From: Armatimonadota bacterium
Lineage (GTDB): Bacteria; Armatimonadota; Armatimonadia; Armatimonadales; Capsulimonadaceae
Direction: 5' to 3'
Length of the DNA stretch: 33,882 nt
Assembly (NCBI GenBank): GCA_025353925.1
Contig: JANXNV010000014.1
Span: forward strand, 1 to 33,882
The notes under the pieces are model-generated. The model made no database searches, was not told where the DNA came from, and worked only from the letters and a program-made list of their open reading frames with translations. Of this stretch, positions 23,435 through 31,518 are shown one piece after another. The position numbers and the translations under genes are program-made. Positions within the stretch are counted from its first letter, which is position 1, and every line of letters starts with the position of its first letter.

Positions 23435-24475
23435 TCACCGAGCAGCGGCGGTGGTCGAGCCTCGGACAATCAGCTGAGCCGGCAGCACGATCTGGCGGGT
23501 CAGGGCGCAGACTTCCTGCGGGTCGGCATTGAGCTGGTCCAGCAGCAGCGCGGCGGCGGTGGACCCCATCCGTACGAGGGGCTGACGTACGGAGGTCAGC
23601 GGCGGCACTAAATGTGCAGCGGCGGGGGTATCGTCGAAGCCGATGACGCTCAGGTCCTCGGGAATACGCACCCCAGCTTCCCGGCAGGTCTCATAAATGC
23701 CCTCGGCGATGCCGTCGCCACCGGCGAAGACCGCCGTCGGAAGAGTGCCCGATTCCAGCAGACGCGCCATGCCTTCCCGGCCCCAGCTTCGGTCATAAAT
23801 CCCATCCAGCACGATGTTCGAATCAATCGGCAGACCGTTCTCCGCCATGCCCTGAAAGTATCCGTCACGGCGCGGCTGAGTGCTAGGCGAGTTGAGCTGC
23901 CCGCCGAGCAGAGCGATCCGGCGATGCCCGAGGCCTGCCAGATGCGCGATGACTTCCCGCACCGCGAGGCAGTTGTCGATATCGACGTTCGAGACGGCGG
24001 ATTCGGTGACCATGCCGTTGATCTGGACGAACTGCTGCCGAGCTTCCATCAGAGCCGGGACGATCGTGCTGTCGGTCAGCATGGCAATCAGCAGCAGACC
24101 GTCCACGCGCCGGTCCTGGAACGCCGGCAGACTGTCGGTACCGTTCCAGTTCAGGCCGGTATAAAGCATGACATTTTGGTGCCGCTTGGCGGCTTCCTGA
24201 ACGATCCCGTCCATGATCGAGATGAAATACGGGTCGGTGAAAACACTCGGATACGGATGCGGGAAGACGACTCCAATGGCATTTAGCCGTTTGTTGGTCA
24301 TAGCCCGCGCGATGGTGTTCGGGTAGTACTTCAGCCGGTCAATGCTGGCCTTCACTCGCGCCTTCGTATCCAGATCGACATTGCGCGGCCCATTGTTGAT
24401 GACATAGCTGACCGTGGCGATGGAAACCCCACTATCGCGGGCGACATCCGTAATTGTCGGTCGGGTCTTGGTCAT
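23435..24475 (-). CDS. LacI-family transcriptional regulator
   Basis: A 346-residue DNA-binding repressor. The helix-turn-helix is TITDVARDSGVSIATVSYVI, followed by the hinge helix YYPNTIARAMTNKR, and residues about 60-340 are a periplasmic-binding-protein-like ligand domain (IGVVFPHPYPS, RIALLGGQLN, GFDDTPAAAHLVPPLTSVRQP). The ligand is probably a sugar, by family. The start at 24475 follows a GTG at 24487 and neither has a clear Shine-Dalgarno site. A perfect operator palindrome lies just upstream and another at the DUF1559 gene, so the protein probably represses itself and that operon. Confidence 0.92.
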   Translation of the reverse strand: MTKTRPTITDVARDSGVSIATVSYVINNGPRNVDLDTKARVKASIDRLKYYPNTIARAMTNKRLNAIGVVFPHPYPSVFTDPYFISIMDGIVQEAAKRHQNVMLYTGLNWNGTDSLPAFQDRRVDGLLLIAMLTDSTIVPALMEARQQFVQINGMVTESAVSNVDIDNCLAVREVIAHLAGLGHRRIALLGGQLNSPSTQPRRDGYFQGMAENGLPIDSNIVLDGIYDRSWGREGMARLLESGTLPTAVFAGGDGIAEGIYETCREAGVRIPEDLSVIGFDDTPAAAHLVPPLTSVRQPLVRMGSTAAALLLDQLNADPQEVCALTRQIVLPAQLIVRGSTTAAAR

Positions 24476-24493
24476 AGCGTCAAGCACAATCTT

Positions 24494-24509
24494 ATCTAAA
24501 CGTTTAGAT
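24494..24509. promoter_or_regulatory. LacI-family operator 1 (perfect 16-bp palindrome)
   Basis: ATCTAAACGTTTAGAT centred on CG, typical of LacI-family sites. It overlaps the first transcribed bases of the LacI gene, directly downstream of the predicted start near 24513, so it would mediate autorepression. Confidence 0.85.
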
Positions 24510-24519
24510 GCGATAGTCC

Positions 24520-24548
24520 ATCATACCAAAGAAACAGGGTGTTGTCAA
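24520..24548 (-). promoter_or_regulatory. Promoter of the LacI-family gene
   Basis: Minus strand: TTGACA (24543-24548), 17-bp spacer, TATGAT (24520-24525) with an upstream TGG extended -10. This is one of the best promoters in the window. Confidence 0.85.
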
Positions 24549-24570
24549 TAGCCGAAGAAAAAATAAGTGC

Positions 24571-24603
24571 AAATCGCAGGCTCTGACGAAGAGCCTGCGA
24601 TTT
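24571..24603 (-). terminator. Intrinsic terminator after the BON lipoprotein gene
   Basis: Perfect 14-bp stem AAATCGCAGGCTCT/AGAGCCTGCGATTT with a 5-nt loop, 13 bp after the stop codon of the BON gene. T-runs are modest on the minus strand and TTTTCTCTCT follows on the plus strand, so it may work in both directions. Confidence 0.8.
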
Positions 24604-24615
24604 TCTCTCTGTCGG

Positions 24616-25047
24616 CTACGGCTGAACCTTCAGATCGTCTACCACCGTGTAGTCGACGTGATTGTTTTTTACGGCAAGCTGGGCGTCCTCGACGGCGCGG
24701 CTTTTCATCCCGGCTTCGATCACATGGCCGCTCAGGATGACTGTCTTGTCCTTGATATTGACATCGATCAGGTTGCCCGGATTGTTCAGCACCGGATCAC
24801 GGATAATCGCCGTCTTGACCGCGGGCCGCAGGACGGTATTGGCGTCGATGGCCGTCGGCACGGCTTTGATCGCCTCCCCGGTCTGCTGCGCCGTGTCCTT
24901 CACGACCTGCCCGGTTTGGTGGGCCGTATCCTTCACGGCCTGCGTGTTCTTGTCTGCATCCTGCTTCGCGCCGTTTAAGGCATTTGTGCAGCCGCTGAGG
25001 GCCGCTGCGCTGATCAGAATTGTGCAAATTAAAGCGAGTTTTTTCAT
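24616..25047 (-). CDS. BON-domain lipoprotein
   Basis: A 143-residue lipoprotein. The signal peptide ends ALSGC (Cys20). A repeated helix follows (TAHQTGQVVKDTAQQTGEAIK). The C-terminal half is a BON domain with VNIKDKTVILSGHV, VEDAQLAVKN and VVDDLKV, the usual beta-alpha-beta pattern. BON proteins such as OsmY sit in the periplasm or outer membrane and bind phospholipid; they are often stress-induced. The Shine-Dalgarno site is GGAG. It is transcribed divergently from the DUF1559 gene at 25135 and ends at a strong terminator. Confidence 0.88.
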   Translation of the reverse strand: MKKLALICTILISAAALSGCTNALNGAKQDADKNTQAVKDTAHQTGQVVKDTAQQTGEAIKAVPTAIDANTVLRPAVKTAIIRDPVLNNPGNLIDVNIKDKTVILSGHVIEAGMKSRAVEDAQLAVKNNHVDYTVVDDLKVQP

Positions 25048-25081
25048 TGGTGTCTCCTGTTTGATAAATAGTCCCCGTCTC

Positions 25082-25125
25082 TTGACAGAAACGAATGCTC
25101 ATTGGTAAACTCTCCGAAAGGAGAG
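25082..25125 (+). promoter_or_regulatory. Promoter and SD-sequestering hairpin of gene 25135
   Basis: TTGACA (25082-25087), 18-bp spacer, TAAACT (25106-25111). The 5' end of the RNA would be near 25118. CTCTCC-GAAA-GGAGAG (25110-25125) is a GNRA-capped palindrome in which the GGAG Shine-Dalgarno site is the 3' arm; if transcription began at or before 25110 the site would be masked. Confidence 0.6.
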
Positions 25126-25134
25126 TAGTTTCGC

Positions 25135-25767
25135 ATGCCGCGCCGCGCCTTTACGTTGATTGAGCTGCTTGTAGTCATCGCCATTATCGCGATTCTTGCT
25201 GCGGTTTTGTTCCCCGTCTTCCAGAAGGTGCGCGAGAATGCCCGCCGCACTTCCTGCCAGTCGAATGAAAAGCAGCTTGCATTGGGTGTCACTCTGTATC
25301 TTCAGGACAGCGATGAGACACTGCCACCGACGCAGCACCTGGATGGCACGCTCTGGCCGGATCTGGTGAGCCCGTATATCCGAAATATCGGCATCCGAAC
25401 CTGTCCCGATGACAGCGGCGCAGCCGCCAACTCGTACGGCCTCAATGAAATCGCCTTTGTAGACTTTACGGATCCTTCGCGGCCCCCGCCCAAAACTCTA
25501 GCGGCGTTTCAATCCCCCGCCAACACCGTGATGCTGGGCGAAGTCGGGACGGAAAACGACTTCACGACCCCCCGCACGACAAACCCCTTCAAGCTCACCG
25601 CCCCAAGCGGTATCCTCAACGACGGCAGCGATGCCCGCCCCGCAGTGCGGCACAACGATTTCACGAATCTGGCCTTCATGGACGGTCACGTCAAAGCGAT
25701 GCGTCTGGGGCAGTTTTATCTAGCTCAGACCCCGCCGAATAAGTGGTTCGACCCGCAGGGATTTTGA
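25135..25767 (+). CDS. DUF1559 prepilin-type protein
   Basis: A 210-residue protein with only four residues before the prepilin signal ([17 protein letters not shown]), a +5 Glu and a hydrophobic helix, then [22 protein letters not shown], the DUF1559 hallmark. The C-terminus has [17 protein letters not shown]. It is a shorter relative of the protein at 22427-23287 and likely secreted through a type II/IV-pilus-like route. The Shine-Dalgarno GGAG is 11 bp upstream. It is divergent from the BON gene and has no LacI operator in front of it. Confidence 0.9.
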   Translation: MPRRAFTLIELLVVIAIIAILAAVLFPVFQKVRENARRTSCQSNEKQLALGVTLYLQDSDETLPPTQHLDGTLWPDLVSPYIRNIGIRTCPDDSGAAANSYGLNEIAFVDFTDPSRPPPKTLAAFQSPANTVMLGEVGTENDFTTPRTTNPFKLTAPSGILNDGSDARPAVRHNDFTNLAFMDGHVKAMRLGQFYLAQTPPNKWFDPQGF

Positions 25768-25774
25768 GTTTCCC

Positions 25775-27673
25775 CTACAGCCCCGTCCCCGAAACTCCAT
25801 TGTACAAAATCACCGGCGGCTGCGGTGTCCCTGCAGCTTTCTGGGCGGCATGCTGACGGCGCACTTCGGCCAGCAGGCCCGGCACGGCGTGCGGAGCGGT
25901 GGCGGGGGTCGAGAATGCGGTCGAAAAGGCGGGCCAGAACTGCTCGACATTATGCGACAGGTCGAACACCATCACCCCCTGGGTCGAGGCGACCGCCGCC
26001 TGCAATGCCCGCTGCAGCAGCTCCGGGTGACCGTTGTAGTTGCTCAGGGCAATTCCCGCATACACCCAGGTCTGGTCATTGACGGCGCGGTTGGAAAACT
26101 GACCCGCCGCCTCCACACTTTCACCCGACGACCGCCCGGCGGCAATCGCGTCGGCGATGGTTGCGGGCGGGTAGTAGCAGCCGGTCGTGATCCAGTCCGT
26201 CAGCCCCGCAAAGCCGGTCTGCTGGTAGCTCGGGGTCAGGAAGCGCAGACCGGCGGAGAAGTCGTCGGCGGCCCAGTTGGAGCCGAGGACCGGATAATCC
26301 GGATACCACGACCCGGCGTAGACACTGACCGTGGCGGCGGGCCGGATGGCTTTGACCGTAGCGGCGGCGGACGCCAGCCAGTTGCGGATAGTCAGGGTCC
26401 GAAAGACGTTCCATGCCTCGTAGCTCGGGCCGGGGACGATCCGTTTGGTCAGCGACGGATAGATGACCTGGTACGTGAAAACGTCTTCCGGCCAGCGGAC
26501 CGGGTGGCCGAGAAACTTTTCGAACTGGGCATGGGTGGTTGGGCTGAAGTCCCCATTGATTCCCGCATAGCGCAGGCGGTCATCGAAGATCACGCCGTCA
26601 ACGGCATAGCCGCGCACGACTTCGCTGACCATCGACAAGATCCGGGCCTGAACCTCCGGGCTGTTCGGGTTCGTCATCAGCGGGACCTGCTGTTCCGGGC
26701 GAGCACTGATCGGCACGAAGGCGGTATTGGTCAGCAGGGAAAGCTGCGCTCCGATGGGAGCGTAACGGCGCAGGAAGTCTCCGGCCGCCGCCCCGCCGAG
26801 CAGAACACTGCCGCCGGGCGGGATATTCGGGGAAAGCGACGGCAAGACCCCGCCATCGATCTGTGCCTGTACCCGCAGGTCCGCATCCAGCACGACCGCA
26901 ACGGCCCCCGGCTGCGCCTTCTGGTTTGTCAGGTCCGTGTCCACGGTCAGCAGTCCGGGGGTGCGGGGAGGCTGATTGGCCCGGTCCGAGAGCGGGAACG
27001 GGGTCGCGCCGGTGATGCTGGACATGATGGAGAGGCTCGGCTCATACAGGGTCGTCTGCCACTCAGGATGCGCATAGCCCGGCCCCAGCTTGAAATCCCG
27101 GTGGCCTTCACTGAAGACATTCATGCTGGTGACGATCTGAAGGCCGTTGGCGTGGGCATCTTTGACCATCTCCGCCAGCGGGTCGAACTCCAGCGGCAGC
27201 GTCCGCCCGCCGACCCAGCTTGTGAGCTTTCGCGTGTATTGGCTCGGGTACAGCGTCAGGCCGACAATCGGCTTGATATCGAAAACGATGGTATTGAACC
27301 CGGCGGTGCGAAGCTGGGTCGTCAGAGCGGCGATCTTTTCCGGCGTGTTGACCCGGTTGAGGTTGGCGGTGCCGTCAATCCACATGATCCGCGCCTGCAG
27401 GCCTTTGGCCCGCGCCGTCTGCTGGGCGATCCCGACGGCATCATTCGCATCGTCGAGAGCCACGGGCAGCAGTGCCTTAAACGGCACATACGGCACGGGA
27501 GCCACCGGAGGGTTCACGGCCAGCGGCGGCGCGACCACAACGGGGGGCGGGGGCAGTGGAACCACCGGCGGAGTCAGCGGCGGCGGCACGGAGATCGGGG
27601 CCTGGGCCGCCAGCGGGCCGCCGCCGAGGGTCGTCAAGACGAGAATGGCTGAAAAAAAGTTAAATCGGGGCAA
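25775..27673 (-). CDS. Secreted family 10 glycosylhydrolase-like protein (GHL10)
   Basis: A 632-residue exported protein if started at TTG 27673, the start chosen because GAAGGA lies 6-7 bp upstream and the frame then gives a normal signal peptide (LPRFNFFSAILVLTT, ending AAQA). Longer readings from 27730 or 27793 put 20-40 polar residues before it. After a Pro-rich linker the body begins ARIMWIDGTANLNRV and has AGFNTIVFDIKP, MVKDAHANGLQIV and PSYQQTGFAGLTDW, the pattern of the GHL10 TIM-barrel group, thought to act on glycans. The catalytic residues cannot be assigned here. A TGC-TACAAT extended -10 lies at 27729-27734. It is divergent from GH4. Confidence 0.82.
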   Translation of the reverse strand: MPRFNFFSAILVLTTLGGGPLAAQAPISVPPPLTPPVVPLPPPPVVVAPPLAVNPPVAPVPYVPFKALLPVALDDANDAVGIAQQTARAKGLQARIMWIDGTANLNRVNTPEKIAALTTQLRTAGFNTIVFDIKPIVGLTLYPSQYTRKLTSWVGGRTLPLEFDPLAEMVKDAHANGLQIVTSMNVFSEGHRDFKLGPGYAHPEWQTTLYEPSLSIMSSITGATPFPLSDRANQPPRTPGLLTVDTDLTNQKAQPGAVAVVLDADLRVQAQIDGGVLPSLSPNIPPGGSVLLGGAAAGDFLRRYAPIGAQLSLLTNTAFVPISARPEQQVPLMTNPNSPEVQARILSMVSEVVRGYAVDGVIFDDRLRYAGINGDFSPTTHAQFEKFLGHPVRWPEDVFTYQVIYPSLTKRIVPGPSYEAWNVFRTLTIRNWLASAAATVKAIRPAATVSVYAGSWYPDYPVLGSNWAADDFSAGLRFLTPSYQQTGFAGLTDWITTGCYYPPATIADAIAAGRSSGESVEAAGQFSNRAVNDQTWVYAGIALSNYNGHPELLQRALQAAVASTQGVMVFDLSHNVEQFWPAFSTAFSTPATAPHAVPGLLAEVRRQHAAQKAAGTPQPPVILYNGVSGTGL

Positions 27674-27728
27674 AGCAAGTCCTTCGAGCAGCCGCGCAGG
27701 AAAATCCCGATGGCTGCGGTGATGTGCC

Positions 27729-27734
27729 ATTGTA
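27729..27734 (-). promoter_or_regulatory. Extended -10 of gene 25775-27673
   Basis: TG-C-TACAAT on the minus strand with no good -35. The predicted start is near 27722, about 50 nt before the TTG start and downstream of the alternative ATG at 27730, which therefore could not be used from this promoter. Confidence 0.45.
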
Positions 27735-27758
27735 GCACACACGGCATAATTCTGCCCC

Positions 27759-27787
27759 TTGCCGCATCCCTGTTCGCGTGATATAAT
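27759..27787 (+). promoter_or_regulatory. Promoter of the GH4 gene
   Basis: TTGCCG (27759-27764), 17-bp spacer, consensus TATAAT (27782-27787) with TGA before it. The start would be near 27794, giving an A-rich 47-nt leader. Confidence 0.8.
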
Positions 27788-27840
27788 AAGCATAGTTCAA
27801 TGCACGAAAAAACAAAAATAAGAAAAGCAAAGAAAACAAG

Positions 27841-29409
27841 ATGCCGCTCAAAATTGCCATGATCGGTGCCGGATCGGTTGGGTTCACGCGGGGGCTGCTC
27901 CGCGACATTCTTTCCGTGCCGGAGCTTTCGGACACAGAGTTTGCGTTCCACGACCTCTCGGAACACAACATGGACATGGTGACCCAGCTCTGCCGCCGGG
28001 ACATCGCGGCTAATGGCCTTGCGGCGACCGTGAAAGCGACGACCGAACGGCGGACGGCACTGGCGGGTGCTGACTACGTGCTCTGCATGGTTCGGCAGGG
28101 CGGCCTGGAAGCGTTCCAAACGGATATCGATATTCCCCTGAAATACGGTGTCGATCAGTGTGTCGGCGATACGCTGTGCGCGGGCGGCCTGATGTATGCC
28201 CAGCGGACGATCGCGGCCCTGCTGGACTTCTGCAAAGATATCAAAGAGGTTTCAAAGCCCGGTGCGCTGCTGCTGAACTATTCCAATCCCATGGCCATGA
28301 ACATCTGGGCCTGCAACCTGTACGGCGGCGTGCCGACCATCGGCCTGTGCCACGGGGTGCAGGGGGCGCACCATCAGATCACCCGGGCCACCGAGCAGTG
28401 GGCAAAAGCGTCGGGGCTTCTGGCTGAGGGCGAAAAACTGCACCGAAAAGATGTCGATGTCGTGTTTGCGGGGATAAACCACCAGACCTGGTGCATCAAA
28501 GCGCAGTGGCGGGGGATTGACTTGATCCCGCAGATGCACGCGATGCTGTCTGCCGTCGAAGATTTCCAGAAAGGCGAAAAGGTCCGGCTGGACGTTCTCA
28601 AGCGGTTCGGCTACTACAGCACGGAGTCCAACGGGCACCTGTCCGAGTACCTGCCCTGGTACCGCAAGCGCACCGGGGAGATTATGAACTGGATCGACTT
28701 CGGCTCCTGGATCAACGGCGAAACAGGCGGCTACCTGCGGGTCTGCACCGAGGGCCGGAACTGGTTTGAGAAAGATTTCCCGAATTGGATGGCGCAGGAG
28801 GCCCCGAAGTTCACGCCCGAGGCCCGTTCGGAGGAGCACGGCTCGTATATTATCGAAGCACTGGAGACGGGCCGTGTCTACCGGGGTCACTTCAATGTCG
28901 TCAACCAGGGCCACATCACGAACCTGCCCGACGGCTGCATCATCGAGATTCCCGGCTATGTCGATAAGACAGGCATTAACATGCCGGTCATCGGCGACCT
29001 GCCGCTGGCCTGTGCCGCGACCTGTTCGGCCAGCGTTCGCGTCCAGCAAATGGGAATGGAAGCGGCGGTGCATGGCGACGTGCTGCTGCTGAAACAGGCC
29101 ATGCTGCACGACCCTTTGGTCGGAGCGGTCTGCAATCCGGAAGAGGTCTGGCAGATGACCGACGAGCTGCTGGTCGCCCAGGCCGAATGGCTGCCGCAGT
29201 ACGCCTCCGAGATCGGAGCGGCCGCCCGCCGCCTGGACGAGGCCGTCGCCAACGGAACGCGTGTCAAAACCCTCGAGACCGAAGGCGCAGCTCGCCAGCA
29301 TACAGCCACCGTGGAGAAAATGGAGGCACGGGCCGAGGAATCCCGCGCGAATGCCCAGGCGGCGGACAAGGGCAAGATGACCGTGACCGCCGATGCCGCC
29401 GCCGCATGA
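27841..29409 (+). CDS. Family 4 glycoside hydrolase (alpha-galactosidase or alpha-glucuronidase)
   Basis: A 522-residue cytosolic glycosidase of family GH4, which uses NAD+ and a divalent metal in an oxidation-elimination mechanism. The NAD-binding motif is MIGAGSVGFTRGLL (residues 7-20). LNYSNPMAMN (145-154) and the metal loop CHGV (170-173) are present, and the second metal ligand lies near AGINHQTW. GH4 subgroups differ at this loop: CHSV for alpha-galactosidases, CHGx for alpha-glucuronidases, CHE for alpha-glucosidases. CHGV therefore points to alpha-glucuronidase-like, but annotation in this clade is uncertain. It has no signal peptide and is followed by comF after 19 bp. The last 40 residues are Ala/Lys-rich and longer than usual. 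Confidence 0.9.
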   Translation: MPLKIAMIGAGSVGFTRGLLRDILSVPELSDTEFAFHDLSEHNMDMVTQLCRRDIAANGLAATVKATTERRTALAGADYVLCMVRQGGLEAFQTDIDIPLKYGVDQCVGDTLCAGGLMYAQRTIAALLDFCKDIKEVSKPGALLLNYSNPMAMNIWACNLYGGVPTIGLCHGVQGAHHQITRATEQWAKASGLLAEGEKLHRKDVDVVFAGINHQTWCIKAQWRGIDLIPQMHAMLSAVEDFQKGEKVRLDVLKRFGYYSTESNGHLSEYLPWYRKRTGEIMNWIDFGSWINGETGGYLRVCTEGRNWFEKDFPNWMAQEAPKFTPEARSEEHGSYIIEALETGRVYRGHFNVVNQGHITNLPDGCIIEIPGYVDKTGINMPVIGDLPLACAATCSASVRVQQMGMEAAVHGDVLLLKQAMLHDPLVGAVCNPEEVWQMTDELLVAQAEWLPQYASEIGAAARRLDEAVANGTRVKTLETEGAARQHTATVEKMEARAEESRANAQAADKGKMTVTADAAAA

Positions 29410-29428
29410 TTACCCAGATTGCTGCCGC

Positions 29429-30139
29429 ATGACCACCCTGGCTGCCGTTCTGGACCCGTTCTTGTCGCTGCTTTACCCGCCCCGCTGCCTTGTCTGCCGC
29501 GCTCTCGGCGCGGCAGGCCTGTGCACGGCGTGTCTCGAGCAGATCGTTTCGGTCGCGGACCCGGCCTGCCCGGTCTGCGGCCACACGGTAGACCTTAATG
29601 ACGGCTGCCTCAACTGCCTGAGCCGCCGCCCGGCCTTTGTTCGCGCCCGCGCTCTGGGAGCCTATGAGGGCGTGCTGCAAACCGCGATTTACCACTTCAA
29701 GTACCGCGACCGGCCGCAGCTCGCCGGACCACTGGGCCGGAGCCTGGCGAGCTTTGCCCGGGACCAATGTGCCCATCTCAACGACCTGAAGTTCGATGCC
29801 CTCCAGCCCGTCCCCATGCACTCCACCCGCCGCCGGCTGCGCGGCTACAACCAGTCCGAGCGTCTGGCCCGGGTCGTCTGCACGGAGCTGGGCCTGCCGC
29901 TCTGCGATGCTCTCGTGCGCAGCCGCCCCACCCGCCCCCAGGTCGGCCTGGCCCGGGAGGCCCGGTGCCACAATCTGGCCGGTGCGTTCACCGTTCGCCG
30001 TCCCGAGGAAGTGCGCGGCAAAACGCTGCTCTTGATCGACGATGTCGCAACCACGGGAAGCTCACTCAGCGAGTGCGCCGCCGCCCTCCGAGCCGCCGGA
30101 GCGGCAGCGGTGTATGGGCTGACGCTGGCGGCGGGGTAA
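29429..30139 (+). CDS. comF: ComF-family phosphoribosyltransferase-like protein
   Basis: A 236-residue protein from ATG 29429 (the 29393 start lies in the GH4 gene's 3' end). An N-terminal zinc ribbon has CLVC and CTAC then CPVCG and CLNC. The C-terminal half is a type I phosphoribosyltransferase fold with the PRPP loop LLIDDVATTGSSLSEC. ComF proteins help in uptake or processing of transforming DNA in some naturally competent bacteria; the biochemical activity is not settled. It follows the GH4 gene by 19 bp and converges with the GH130 gene. No competence genes are nearby. Confidence 0.9.
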   Translation: MTTLAAVLDPFLSLLYPPRCLVCRALGAAGLCTACLEQIVSVADPACPVCGHTVDLNDGCLNCLSRRPAFVRARALGAYEGVLQTAIYHFKYRDRPQLAGPLGRSLASFARDQCAHLNDLKFDALQPVPMHSTRRRLRGYNQSERLARVVCTELGLPLCDALVRSRPTRPQVGLAREARCHNLAGAFTVRRPEEVRGKTLLLIDDVATTGSSLSECAAALRAAGAAAVYGLTLAAG

Positions 30140-30157
30140 ACACTCACCCCAAAATCT

Positions 30158-31213
30158 CTATTCCAGCGGCAGTGAATCCAGGATCTCCTGGATGGAAAAA
30201 GTCGCCCCGCAGATCACTTCGTCGGAGGCTCCGTAGTAGACGGTGAGAACGTCGCCGTCGCGGGTGTGGCCGTTGGTAAAAACGACATTGCCGAAGAAGC
30301 CGGTCAGCTCATAGGGGGCGGTCGGGACCATGATCGGGTCATAGGAACGGGAAAGGACTTTGCCCGGATCGTCTTTATCAAGGAGCAGCGCCCCGAGGCA
30401 GTACCGCGAATTTTCGTCGGCTCCGTGATAGATCGCCAGCCAGCCCCGGTCGGTCAGAATCGGCTCGGCACCCGCCCCGATGCGCGTCGAGTCCCAGTGG
30501 CCGGGACGCGTCCAGGCGAGGCACCGGTGCTGCCCCCAGTGCCGCAGGTCCGGGGAGCGAGCCAGCCAGATGAACGGCCCGCCGATGTAGAGGTTGGAGG
30601 GCCGGTGCAGTGCCAGATACTCCCCGCCCACTTTCTGCGGGAAGAGCGCACAGTCTTTGTTCGAGGGTGGAAAGATCAGGCCGTGCGGCGTGAAGGTCTT
30701 CCAATCCTCGGTGCTGGTCATCCCCACCCCGATCCCGCTGGGCGAGACCGCCGTGTAGGTTAGGTAAAACCGCCCCTCGATCTCCGTGACCCGGCTGTCT
30801 TCGATGCCAAACGATTCCAGTTCGCCCTGCCCCATGAGAGTCGGAGCATCCTCAACGGTGAAGTGAATGCCGTCGTCGCTCGATGCCAGCCGGAGATGCG
30901 AGAGTGTCGTTAAATAGCTTTTGCCCTGATATTCAAATGCCCGAGGGTCCCTGGAAACCACCTCGGGATCGCTCAAGCTATAGTTCAAAATCGTGATCCC
31001 GCCGGGGCCGTACGGGTCGATAATCGGTGTCGAGATACGCCCATCCACCTGCCGCGGCCGCTCAGCGACCCGCAGCAGCAGCCAGGTCTTTCCGCCGTGG
31101 CGAAACGTGCCGGGGTTCAGTAGGCACACCACCTCCAGCCCTTCCCGGCTAGGCTTAACGGCGGCAGGCCGCAGAATAGGGTTGGTCTCAAAACGTGTGG
31201 CAAGGTCTGGCAT
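30158..31213 (-). CDS. GH130 glycosidase / mannoside phosphorylase-like
   Basis: A 351-residue five-bladed beta-propeller protein of family GH130, whose members phosphorolyse beta-1,4- or beta-1,2-linked mannosides, or hydrolyse them. Typical motifs are RVAERPRQVDGRI, GIEDSRVTEIEGRFYLTYTA, NKDCALFPQKVGGEYLALHRP, WDSTRIGAGAEPI and LGALLLDKDDPGKVL, in the expected order. There is no signal peptide, so it should be cytosolic and act on imported glycans. Whether it needs phosphate cannot be decided from sequence. There is no clear Shine-Dalgarno site. It is divergent from the noncoding RNA gene at 31304. Confidence 0.92.
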   Translation of the reverse strand: MPDLATRFETNPILRPAAVKPSREGLEVVCLLNPGTFRHGGKTWLLLRVAERPRQVDGRISTPIIDPYGPGGITILNYSLSDPEVVSRDPRAFEYQGKSYLTTLSHLRLASSDDGIHFTVEDAPTLMGQGELESFGIEDSRVTEIEGRFYLTYTAVSPSGIGVGMTSTEDWKTFTPHGLIFPPSNKDCALFPQKVGGEYLALHRPSNLYIGGPFIWLARSPDLRHWGQHRCLAWTRPGHWDSTRIGAGAEPILTDRGWLAIYHGADENSRYCLGALLLDKDDPGKVLSRSYDPIMVPTAPYELTGFFGNVVFTNGHTRDGDVLTVYYGASDEVICGATFSIQEILDSLPLE

Positions 31214-31267
31214 GGGTGGGTCTTTCTAGTTGGGATGTCGATTTCGGGACTAGGAGCCGATAATAGA

Positions 31268-31314
31268 CTTGACTTTCCCCGAAGGCGGGTATATAATACC
31301 AAATGTAAGTCAAG
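31268..31314. repeat. Inverted repeat flanking the ncRNA promoter
   Basis: CTTGACTT (31268-31275) and AAGTCAAG (31307-31314) are perfect 8-bp inverted repeats. The first contains the -35 element and the second lies just after the start of transcription. It may be a protein-binding site or coincidence. Confidence 0.45.
31269..31297 (+). promoter_or_regulatory. Strong promoter of the ncRNA
   Basis: TTGACT (31269-31274), 17-bp spacer, consensus TATAAT (31292-31297). No reading frame with a ribosome-binding site follows. The predicted start is about 31304. Confidence 0.88.
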
Positions 31315-31507
31315 AATTCAGATTGCCCAACCGTAGAGACGCTAGCGAGACCGCAAGGTGCTAGAGCAATCGGGCAGCCTGGCTCTTCCGTAAGCTCAGC
31401 AATGAGTATGCGAAAGAGTGCCCCCGAGCCGGACACGCGAGAGCGTATCGCCGCCAGGAAGTTGCTACGGCCATAGAGATAGGGGAGAAAGCGTTTTGCT
31501 TTCTCCC
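31304..31507 (+). ncRNA. Structured noncoding RNA of about 205 nt, class unknown
   Basis: Sequence between a near-consensus promoter and an intrinsic terminator, with no plausible gene. Local pairings: GATTGC (31321-31326) with GCAATC (31366-31371); CTAGC (31342-31346) with GCTAG (31360-31364), capped by ACC-GCAA-GGT; GGGCA (31372-31376) with TGCCC (31419-31423), then CTCTT (31383-31387) with AAGAG (31414-31418), capped by CTCA-GCAA-TGAG; ACGC-GAGA-GCGT (31435-31446). CCGTAG (31331-31336) can pair with CTACGG (31465-31470) across the first hairpin, a possible pseudoknot. The ends do not form the closing stem of 6S RNA. raiA RNA is a class to test; I cannot assign it from memory. RNase P, tmRNA and SRP signatures were not seen. 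Confidence 0.7.
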
Positions 31508-31518
31508 TTATTTACTTT
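31483..31518 (+). terminator. Terminator of the ncRNA
   Basis: Perfect 10-bp stem GGGAGAAAGC/GCTTTCTCCC (31483-31492, 31498-31507) with loop GTTTT, then TTATTTACTTT. The stem overlaps the end of the converging gene's 3' flank and can serve both. Confidence 0.85.

Noticed and set aside
25850-27652. 600-codon frame on the plus strand
   Set aside because: It is the complement of the GHL10-like gene, with Arg/Gly-rich composition typical of shadow frames in GC-rich DNA.
31304-31507. 6S RNA
   Set aside because: The 5' and 3' ends are not complementary, so the long closing stem and central bubble of 6S cannot form.
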